This document shows positions 54,616 to 64,000 of a stretch of DNA of 64,000 bases, piece after piece. Origin of the DNA: Sipunculus nudus (Eukaryota > Annelida > Sipuncula > Golfingiida > Sipunculidae); NCBI GenBank assembly GCA_026874595.1, contig CM049315.1, forward strand, positions 19,055,664-19,119,663, written 5' to 3'. A program made the translations under genes and the position numbers. Every line of letters starts with the position of its first letter. Within the stretch, counting starts at the first letter, position 1. Under the pieces are notes generated by a model that worked only from the letters and a program-made list of their open reading frames with translations, had not been told where the DNA came from and did not search any database.

Positions 54616-57600
54616 AAGATTAAATCTAAATATATACCGACTGTGAAAAGTAAATCAAATGTTCTTACAAGAAAAAAACGTGCCATGGTCAAATTTGGGC
54701 AAAATTAAAGGTACATTTTTATATTTTTGACAATATTTAAAAAAAAATTAACAGATTTTGATCTAATTTTTCGTATACAATTAAAATTTGATTAAATAAA
54801 ATTGTATTACTGAAAAAAAGTTCCTAGCTTCAACACTTTTTCTCTTAAGTGACCAAATATCTTTCCTGATTTTTTAAAAGTCCATTATGTTTGGGCCCAT
54901 AGCTTTTTAGCGAACCTGTGAGCTTATGCGATGATGTGGCGTCGTCCGGCGTCCGCCGGCCGTCGTCCGTCGTCTGTACGTTAACCCATACTAGCTTGAA
55001 AACGGCAAGAGTAAGCATCACGAAATTTTATATGATTTTATGCAAATCATTAATCATCTAAAAATCTCAATCGGATTTTGCTTATTTTTCGGCTAACTGC
55101 ATTTTCTTAAATTTTATAGGGAAAAAGCAAAAAAAACTTAAAAAATCTTCTTCTCCGAAACTGTTCAGTCAAATTGTCCAATATTTCACAGAAATGATTC
55201 TTGGAACAATCTTTCTCAAGTTTGTTCGAATGGTTTAAGTTCGGTGATTTTTGGCCTAGTTACAGGAAGTTGAACTTAGTCATCTGTCAAAAAAAGCATA
55301 CTAAAATTATAATCTCAGAAACGGCTATAGCTATCATCACCAAATTATATGCCAGTGTAGGTCACGTGAGTCATATCTGAATTTGAGGTATAGGTGGCGC
55401 CACCTGCATCGGCCTTTTTTGTAGGGGGGGGGGGGGGGGTCATCAATGCCCGTATCATACTGACGGCTAAAAAATACTTCTTCTCTGAAACCATATGGCC
55501 AAATTATTTAATTTTGCACAGAAATGAGCCTAGGGTAGTGCTTTCTGAATTTTGTTCAAATGGTCTCAGTTCAGTGACTTTTGGCTGAGTTATGGGAAGC
55601 TAAATTTAGTCAAATGCTGTAACAGCTGATTTTAGCTCAGTGGCTACAAAGATCTTCTTCTAAAAAACCACTGGGCCAAATTCTTAAATCTCACACATTA
55701 ATTATCCTTAGATGTTGATAATTCAAGTTTGTTCAAATGGTTTTGGTTCAGTGATTTTTGGCTGAGTTATGGGAAGCTTAACTTAGCCATTTTGCTGTAT
55801 TTTCCCATATGAGTTATAAACCTGTAAAACAATTTTTGACTGATGCCACTGAGGCCAATTTGTTTAATATTTTACAAGAAAAATTCCCTGAATAATTCTT
55901 ATAATAATTGTCTATTATGGTTCCAAAGAATGAATTTTGGCTGAATTATAAAGATTGAATTGAGTCATTTGACCATATATGTTAGCTGTGTGAAGCAGAT
56001 ACAGCTAGCCTGGCATCAGTTTATCAGCATCCGTTGCATCATGCCTCTATAGACATTTAGATTTCAGGATATCTATGGTTAATATTGACAAGAATGTTTT
56101 TTTAAAAGCTTAAAAAAATGTAGATTCATGATTTTAGATATTCCTCATGCCAGGCAATGTTTCCAATCACAGGTATACAGCTCTCTGTGGGTATATAAAG
56201 ACGGCTGTACATGGATTATAAATAATTGGTAACCATACTCAACTTAATTCAAGATTTTGCCATCAGTGAGATGTATCTGTATTATAATTTTGCATTCAGT
56301 ATGCATCTGTAGTAATTTTTAGCGAACCTGTGAGCTAATGTGATGATGTGGTAGTGTCTGTCGTCTGTACGTCACCCATACTATTTTGAAAACAACTGGA
56401 ACTAGCATCATGAAACTTAATGCAAAAAATTAGCCATCTGAAAAATTCTGCATTTTCTTAGATTTTTTAGAGAAAAAGCTAAAAACCTTAAAAAAATCTT
56501 CTCCTCCGAAACTGTCAAGCCAAATTATTCAATATTTCACAGAAATAATCTTTTATACCATCTCTCTCAAGTTTGTTTGAATGGTTCAAGTTCGGTGAAT
56601 TTTGGCCGAGTTACAGGAAGTTGAACTTAGTCATCTGTCCAAAAAAGCACACTAAAATGACAGTCTCAGAAACGGCCGGAGCTATCATCACCAAATTTTA
56701 TGCCAGTGTTGGTCACATGAGTCATATATGATATTCAGGTATTGGTGGTGCCACCTGCATTGACCTTTTTTGTACGGGAGTCATTGGTCATCTGTACATT
56801 AACCCATAATTTCTCAGGAATAGCAGGAGCTACCAGCCCAAGATTTTATGCAATAATCTGTCCCATATAAACTTTTGTGGGATTCAGCTTATTTTTTTTA
56901 CTATCTGCATTTACTTAGATATTATAGGGAAAAAGCTAAAAATCTTTTAAAAGTCTTCATGTAAACAGTCCAGCCAAATTGTTCAATATTTTACAGAAAT
57001 GATCCCAGAGGCAAGCCCTCTCAAGTTTGTTCATATGGTTCGCATTTGATGAATTGTAGTGGAGTTACATGAATTTGAACAGTCATTTGGCCAAGTAAGC
57101 ATACTGACAAAGTAATCTCAGAAATGCAGAAGCTAGCATTACCAAGTATTGTGCAAATGATGGTCACATGACTCACATTTGAAGATGCAGATTTTGTGGT
57201 GCATCCTACATTGACCTGTTTTTTATGGGCAAAACCTCACAATTTTAGCCTCTTTCAGCTTAAAATGAAGGACTGCAAAACTGTTCTTCTACAAATTATT
57301 GTTTCAATTATAACTTCTGTAACATTGCACAAAAATTATTCTTAGGTGGCCTTTGTTCAAGTTTACTTGAATGATTTTTTGCAGAATTATTGGACCTTTA
57401 ACAATAAAAGGACTACATCTTTTATCATTTTAGATATTTTGATAACAAGTTTTTGAATATGTCAGCTTAAAAAAAAGCATTTTAGCCAAAGTCTTTCAGT
57501 ATGTGTTAACAGTTTTACCATCAGGCCAAGATTGTGTATCTTTAATAGGTTGAGAAACTGCCAAACTGTTTCAGATTTGGCAACAGATCAAGAGTTCATT

Positions 57601-59094
57601 CAGTGCAGCCAGATATAGGTCAAGAGTTCAATCAGTGCAGCCAAGCACAAGGCATGTAATCCCCTCATGGGTGACATGTGAACACCTCATGGGCACCATG
57701 TGATCACTTCATGGGTGTCATGCCCCTCAGGGCAGAGCCCCTGCATGAGCTTATGCAATGGTGTGGCTACTTTTTCAGATTTGGCAACAGGCTAGAGGTC
57801 AGTCTGGATCTATTTATAGCTCTGTCAGACTGCCAACTGTATCAGATTAGGCAACAAGTCAAGAGTTCACTCAGTGCAGCCAGGTATGGGTCAGGAGGGT
57901 ACTCAATGCAGTAGCTGCATTCTATTTATAGCATTTGCAGACTGCATACTATATCAGATTTGGCACCCAAGTTCAGCCTGGATCTATTTATAGCTTTGGC
58001 AGAGTGCCAACTGTGTCAGACTATGCAACAGGTCAAGAGTTCACTCAGTGCAGCCAGGTACAGGTCAAAAGTTCACTCAGTCTAGCCAGGTGCAGGTCAT
58101 GAATTTACTCAGTGCAGTAGACTGAGCCAGCAAATTTGTCACAGTTCACTCGGGGCAACTGCCTTTCTCACCTAAGCCTGGTCAGCCCCATGCATCAGAC
58201 TCAAGGTAAGTTTGATGTATTGGCCTGATATTTTGACCTGTCTATGTGTCTTTGATGGCTTTCTCGTTCACAAGACAGGTGTCGCCACCTACAATGACTT
58301 TTGCAGAGTGTATGTGCCTGTTTATTTCTACAGAGGAATTTGATATATCAGCCTGAACTTGGGCATATATATACTTATCGAATAGCTTTGACGTATACAA
58401 GACTGGTGGTGCCCCTACAGTGTGTGTTCCTGCTTATTTTCAGGAGGGGTTTGATATATGAGTCTGAAATTGGGCATATGTATATATCTCTGATAACTTT
58501 GTTGTATACAAGACTGGCTGTGCCAGATACAATCATTTTTGTGTTGTGTGCACCCATGCCAGAATTTCAGCAGTGATGTTTGTGTAATTGTTTCTTATTC
58601 AAAATGTTTAGTACTTGCATTGTTCATATACATGAGAAGTAATGGTCCAGCATTGAAGCATTATACCTGGTGTATTTCAATATGCACAGGTTCGCATTAG
58701 GCCTGTAGGCCTTGTTAAAATTATATTATACTGACTTAATTTCTGGCATGTACATAGGAACTATATAGAGGAATATTTATGGTAAATATGAAGAAAACCA
58801 GATATGTGGTTTTGATATTAGGCAGTCCTGAAATGTGTAAATAGAGTTTTAATTAAAAAAAAATGAGTTTTTTTCTTAATATCTCGAAGGAACGAAGTCC
58901 TATTGACCCAATTTTCGGCATGGTAGGAGATTTTGGAGACATCTAACTGTTTGCTGAATTTCAAATTCGTGGGTCCAATGGTGTCGAAACTTGCCAATCT
59001 TACGGACGGACATCCGGACGGGTAGACAGACGGACGAACGACGGAGAATGGACCACGACGATAGCCCAGATGACTTATATAGTCACATGAGCTA
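54616..59094 (-). mobile_element. Family-2 Helentron-like element, minus strand, split by a family-4 element
   Basis: 54616-54907 and 58715-59094 are the two halves. The right half ends ATGAGCTA at 59094 (reverse of the family-2 start, with its hairpin GTCACATGAGCTA) and carries GGACGGACATCC-type sequence. The break lies between GGGCCCATAGCTTT and AAAATTATATTATACTGA; the unbroken order is seen at 51140-51190. Confidence 0.68.
54908..58714 (+). mobile_element. Helentron-like element, family 4, with a second 5' end inside
   Basis: Starts TAGCGAACCTGTGAGC at 54908, and again at 56320; ends CACAGGTTCGC, hairpin AGGCCT-GT-AGGCCT, TTG followed by TT at 58714. GCGAACCTGTG at the start is an exact inverse of CACAGGTTCGC at the end. 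Core has ACTCAGTGCAGCCAGGT repeats (57590-58130) and GGTGTCGCCACC-type blocks near 58280. The double start means a tandem or nested copy. No protein frame. Confidence 0.68.
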
Positions 59095-59753
59095 AAAACA
59101 GTAAAAGTTTTGAAATACTATGACGCATAAGAACATTTTTCAGATGGACAAGCAAGCGGACAGAATGGACTGATACCTTTATTTTACTTTCAGGGGAATT
59201 ATGCATATAAGTTCATATTAAACCCTATTTTTTAACATATCCACTTTTTCCATTAATAGTTTTTATCAGATTCATTTTTATAATTTACAAGTTTATTAAA
59301 TTTGTAATGAAAATATCTGAAAATATAAGTTAAAATATCAGAATTGAAAGTTGCATTATTATTTATCCAGAGTTTAGCTCACATCAGGTCATATTATGCA
59401 TACACATATATTTTATTATTTTTAAATCACAAATGTTTTACCTGAATTTAAAAGAAAATAATATCATAGCATCTTCAAGATTATTCCTTGAATCATAATT
59501 TAAAAGGTTTGTACAATGAAGTTTTCAGTACATGCTTAATTTTATTCACTAAAATAAAAGATTCTGTAAATTTGATAAAATAAAAACATCTTTTCAAATG
59601 AGGTATACACACTGTTGGTTGAATGAGGGACAAACAATATCATTATGCTAATTACTATCTCAGCTATCATTTATTACTGGAATTAATATTCAATTTCGCA
59701 CCTGGTGAAGTTTTCATTCTTCTGAAGTAAGGAACTACTTATCTGATGAAACA
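59095..59753 (+). other. Intergenic AT-rich sequence
   Basis: Nothing recognised. Confidence 0.4.
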
Positions 59754-59835
59754 TCCACACTTTCATAGCAATACACCACTTTGGGGACACAATTAAATGT
59801 ACACTTTAATCATTGTAACCCTGGTGTTACAGGGA
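59754..59835 (-). repeat. Family-2 fragment, minus strand
   Basis: CACTTTCATAGCAATACA...CATTGTAACCCTGGTG is the reverse complement of about 33955-34028 inside family-2 copy 2. Confidence 0.65.
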
Positions 59836-60231
59836 AAAAACTCCCCCACCCCTTCCCCAAATGATGCATATTCCTTTCTTACACAACTTCGAGTGAATGA
59901 ATATATGGTTATTTAGACACGCACGTCTTAATGGTGCGTTGATACTCCTTTACGTAAATACTTTTTTTCATGTATTTATTACAATTGTTCTAGTCCCTTT
60001 TTTACTCTCCAGTAGACTTCTTCTTTTTCCTCCCACCAGGATAATTCATAGGGGTTCGGTTTCTCAAGTTTTGTCGTTCAGGTCCCCAGAACGTGCTCCA
60101 TGGTGAATTGACAGTTGGACCGCTGGGACCGGAATATTTCATGTGACTACGACAGCCTCGTGATGGATTGATAAGCTTCCTATGTGACATATGCACTTCA
60201 TTCGCGATTTGAAACCAGAAACGTAAACAAC

Positions 60232-60294
60232 ATGGCTACCTACGCTGCTCAACCGAACGCTTATGCCCAGCAAATGAAGAATCCCAGCAGCAAC
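60232..60294 (+). CDS. Probable first coding exon of an unrecognised gene
   Basis: ATG in good context (AACAACATGGCT), 21 codons starting MATYAAQPNAYAQQ and rich in Ala and Gln, ending in AGCAAC followed by GTAATA as a donor (phase 0). Upstream 60000-60230 is less AT-rich than its surroundings, as a promoter might be. No continuation exon was found in the remaining 3.7 kb, so the gene would extend past the window. I do not recognise the protein. Confidence 0.4.
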
Positions 60295-61464
60295 GTAATA
60301 ATATATTTTCACTATCCATGCGTCACCTATGACTTTTTCTTTGTGTATGTCTAGTCTACCACGTCAGTTGGTCGTGTTCATATCAGTTAATCCACACGGT
60401 ATTAACATTTTTACGTTATATTCTTGGCTTGTCATGTCTGTTCACATCGCACAGTCATCGACAGATGGCCGTGTGTGCCATTCCTAATTGGTTACAAATT
60501 TATGTTGGCTGTCGGCCTTTCTCATGTTACTATTTAAACCCCTTTTAAGTGATGGTGTCGATCTATGTCTGATGTTAAGGCCGGCTATGTTCTGATATTT
60601 CCTCAGGCTATGTGGACGATATAACAACCTACTCTGTACGCATAACACATTTACAAATACAAACACACAGACATCTGCACAAAGGTCGGGTATTTTCTGA
60701 TATGTCTTCAGGAAATGTGGACGATATAACAGCATACGCTGCACACCAGCACGCAAAGCACATTTACACATACACACACAGACAACTGCACACTCACGGA
60801 GACATGAAATTGAATAAATGAGACGTGTGTCAGATATTCGAATATATTCGGTTTCATTTAAACGTTTCATTTACACAGGTTAAATATATATGAAGTATCA
60901 CACCATTGTTATACTGATGCATGACCCGCGTGAAAGTGTCATTTAATATGAGCACTGACAGATGATAACAAATTGTTTCACGGAACTATACATTTTCGTT
61001 TCATCTGCTTTCCTCGTGTGCATGCACATGGTCATGGATAGAGGTTTACAAGGAAACTCTGCAGGTTTCAACGTAGCTAGAGATGTACTTTTTATATGCA
61101 TCTCTGATGTTAACGTGCGCTCGGGAGAACAATGGTGTTTCTTGATGGCCTTTGAATGCTCTAGCGTCACCTTGATACATTTAATTGTCTACCCTGCCAT
61201 CGATGCGAATGCGTACTTTAAATCCATCCAGTCATGTCGACGGGTAGCAACGGCACATTTTGAAAGCTTTTGGGTTCATCTGTAACATAAGCAAATGATA
61301 ACGTGAAAGCACATTGTTTGCATGACGATTACAACCGGGGGGGGGGGGGGGGCATACAAACCATTCCAACATGGGGAACACTGCCCGTTGCAGAGATGGG
61401 TCCAATGATTTGTCCCTAAAATAAAGATATACATATGTATAACGATACATCACGATCATATTAC
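60295..61464 (+). other. Intron or intergenic, with a 105-base duplication
   Basis: TCTGATATnTC(c/t)TCAGG..ATGTGGACGATATAACA occurs at 60591 and 60696 with (CA)-rich sequence after each. Poly-G at about 61337-61352. No gene supported. Confidence 0.5.
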
Positions 61465-61962
61465 TGTAACGGGTGAAAATAGAAACCAGGCTCGAATGTG
61501 GGTTCGAACCCGTAACCTGGGACACACAAGGCAGACGTTCTACCGCTTCGCTAATAAAACAAGCCTCACTAGCAAGGCCAGTAGGAACGCTTTTGTGTGT
61601 CAGGTTACATTCACCCCCTCTTTGTAACGGATGAAAATAGAAACCAGGCCTGAACGTAAGTTCGAACAAGTCGGACGTTCTACCGCTTTGCTAATAAAGC
61701 AAGCTTCATTAGCAAGACCAGTAGGAACGCTTTTGTGTGTCCGGTTACATTCATCCCCTCGGGAAGGTTCTGTCCGAAGAACGTGCGATCTATCCCGGGT
61801 TTCACACACGTGGACTGGGTGGGGCATTATGCCACAACAACTCCCTGGATCCCACCATTAGTACGGGTGAAAATAGATACTGGGCCCGAATGCGGGTTCG
61901 AACTTGTAACCTGTGACACACAAGTCAGACGTTCTACCGCTTCACTAATAAAGCAAGCTTCA
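61465..61962 (-). mobile_element. Miniature LTR element, second family with tRNA-like LTRs
   Basis: Minus strand: LTR remnant 61962-61859 (truncated), primer-site-like TGGTGGGATCC next to it (61857 downward), internal part with purine tract CGAGGGGATGAA, LTR 61749-61623 (127 bp), 13-base purine spacer AAGAGGGGGTGAA, LTR 61609-61465 (145 bp). LTRs start TGTAACC and end CCGTTACA. A box TAGCGAAGCGG at 61543-61553 and B box GGTTCGAACCC at 61501-61511 in the last LTR, with TTTT after it. The CTAGTGAAGCTTGC/TAGCGAAGCGG part is shared with the element at 12841, but ends and internal part differ. Confidence 0.68.
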
Positions 61963-64000
61963 ATCATTCGATTATGTTTGTCCACTAAATCCATTTTGAC
62001 ATGGTAAGTTGATGTTGGGGAGCATTAACTGTCAGCGTTCTCAGTTCATGACTATTGTTGCTGAATGTCAGTAACTATCCTGATGATTTAGATGGGCCAT
62101 AGCATCTTAATAATAAAGATTGCATATAGCTATATGAATGTCTTCAGTGACTTAGCTTATAATTTTGGAGATTCTGACATAGGTTTCTCAGAAAAGTTGT
62201 TTAATGTGTTGTAGTCATTTGATGTCATCATTATGATGGATTCATATTATTTAATATTGGATTAACAACTGAAGTTCCTATAGCTACTTTAGTTAATATT
62301 GCATTGGCTATTGTTAGCATCAGTGATATTTCACTAGGATCATGATGTGCTAATGTTGTTTATGTCATTTTATGATAGGTTGGTTATCTAATACTTATAA
62401 AAGGAATTCGGTTCACGTTTGTTCGCAATGTTCTCTAAAACCGCGTTGTGTGCAATACTGTGCCATACATCATTTTTAAGGTTATTATCCCCGCAGTAAC
62501 ATAGGCGATATGAGAATAAATGATTTTAATGAACATATAATTTTGAGTGATTTTTTCGTTTTGACTGACTTGCACGGAGGTCAGACCGAGCACAGTCGAC
62601 CTGCCTTCGGCAACCAACGGAGTGCGTACATCGGGGTCACTCAACCTCAAACACTAAGGACTATTGTTCATATGAATAACGCTTGCTTTCAGTGAGGGAT
62701 TTGACCCACGGGCGTTGTCAGTAAAAGAGAAAAACAAATGTTTCTCGCTTTATAAAATGGAGAGTTCATCCCAGGAGAATTAATGACAAACCCTAATTCA
62801 AGGTCCAAATTTCTAGAACAGGGCTGGGGTGGGGTGGTGGCGGGGGTTTCAGGCCTCAAAATTTGTCTGATACGATGGAAAAAGGTTGCGGTGGCTAAAA
62901 ATGAGATACGGACTCTCTGCATGGAGTCCTGTTGGGTCCGTTTCTGCCACTTACGATGTATGCATATTTCTTTTTATTTCTTCAGGAACAGTTTCCTTGC
63001 AACGTACATTTAATTAACCTTTCATGTGTTCCTCACATCAACCTATTCTTTATACATCAAACGATAGAAACCAGTCAAATATCAACGAAACACTGAGTGC
63101 CCCCGCGTGTCATTTAACTTTTAGAATAAAAAACATTCAACATCTCAGTAAATATAACTCCCCAACACCGGTAAAAAGCCCGGTATACCGGGTTTATCAG
63201 CTAGTAAGTTAATAAATAACACCAACTGGAGGTAATCACTCTTTAGAAAAGTGCTAGTTAACATTACATTAACCACACAGCTGGAAGTCTGTTAAGTGTT
63301 ATTAATATGTGACTATTCTAGTTACATTAATGCCAAGTATACGGACACTTGATCTGGAGCACCGAAGTAACAGTATCTGACCCTAATGGTTAACACTTTT
63401 ATTATTATGTAGTATTATGATGATATTATAGTTTTATTAGTTACAACCGATGTAACAGATGTATGCTAAGAGATGTGGGTAGTTATGGTTAGGTAGCTAC
63501 TAAAGCGTTTGTACTTGATGACCTTAGGGTGCACCCGTCCCCAGGTTTGTTTACAAACAAAGGGATGTTGACCTGTGGGGCTGAGCGGTAACTGGGTCAA
63601 GTGGAACATCTGGGCAACTGGGTCAACAGGCATTTTGCCTCTCCATGTTGTGGTGATATCTGATTGCTGTAAATATAAGGGTGACATTTTGATGATGACC
63701 AGACGTCTGGTTTTATAAGATGACCTTTGGTTTCACATCTGGAAAGTTCTGCAGGCAGGCTGGATAGGGTCAGGTTTCGGACGACCACAGGATGTCTGTT
63801 CAACTGGAGGTGTGCTGCTAAATGCAGGGCATGATAAGCCAGCCTGTCTAATCTGCCTGGCCCGGCTGTGGCCCGCGAAACCGCATTATTGCACAAGACC
63901 ACGTGGTCGTTCTGGAATGTTCTGAATGGTGACGCTGATGTCACCAGCTAAAAATAAACCAGTTTATATAAACTCCCAAATCGGGACCTATCAACACAAA
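61963..64000 (+). other. Flank of the window, nothing firm
   Basis: No supported gene. A 14-base palindrome AGTTTATATAAACT (about 63960-63975) could be a TATA-like element for the minus strand. Confidence 0.4.
63597..63944 (-). CDS. Unrecognised 115-codon open frame
   Basis: Open from an ATG 25-30 bases downstream (minus strand) of the TATATAAA palindrome. Content (MTSASPFRTFQND..., Leu/His-rich) matches no family I know. The less AT-rich surroundings may simply make stops rarer; it could be part of an uncharacterised repeat. Confidence 0.15.
   Translation of the reverse strand: MTSASPFRTFQNDHVVLCNNAVSRATAGPGRLDRLAYHALHLAAHLQLNRHPVVVRNLTLSSLPAELSRCETKGHLIKPDVWSSSKCHPYIYSNQISPQHGEAKCLLTQLPRCST

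Overview
The window is animal nuclear DNA: AT-rich, with short exons, long introns and dense repeats. It carries the 3' half of one large multi-exon gene on the + strand, an ARAP-type protein (ArfGAP with RhoGAP domain, ankyrin repeats and PH domains). I could place 28 coding exons between 185 and 40841; joined in phase they give about 740 residues: end of the ankyrin region, PH3, PH4, RhoGAP, Ras-association, PH5 and a short tail. SAM, PH1, PH2 and ArfGAP must lie upstream of the window. The repeat families (long elements with central tandem repeats, hairpin ends and T-rich flanks, plus a Mag/Steamer-like Ty3/gypsy element) suggest a lophotrochozoan, most likely a mollusc. That is an inference, not a proof.

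Layout. 1-42.3 kb: ARAP exons and 3' UTR. Its introns hold a Ty3/gypsy retrotransposon with TSDs (4030-8668) inserted in a 45-bp minisatellite that itself looks SINE-derived; a tandem miniature LTR element (12841-13541); a SINE; a Helentron-like element ending 26 bp before an exon (15385-16935); three DNA transposons (17212-17382, 18200-19102, 20090-20736); two copies of a second Helentron-like family (23531-25964 and 31284-35850, the latter with another element nested in it); and a second miniature LTR element (39713-40128, minus). 42.3-60.2 kb: intergenic and almost entirely repeats, including a near-perfect 52-bp-arm hairpin between two TA microsatellites and four nested Helentron-like families. 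60232-60294: probable first coding exon of an unrecognised + strand gene that runs out of the window. 61.5-62 kb: a third miniature LTR element from a related but different family.

The most unusual signal is a class of very small LTR elements (about 400 bp with two LTRs). Their 127-157 bp LTRs begin TGTTA or TGTAAC and end TAACA or GTTACA, are followed by a primer-binding-site-like sequence and a purine tract, and each contains a tRNA-like RNA polymerase III unit: A box, B box and a downstream TTTT. Plant Cassandra elements carry 5S rRNA sequence in their LTRs; here a tRNA-like sequence takes that place. The second theme is four element families that share one plan: subterminal inverted repeats, a hairpin near the ends, a tandem-repeat core of variable copy number, and insertion between T residues.
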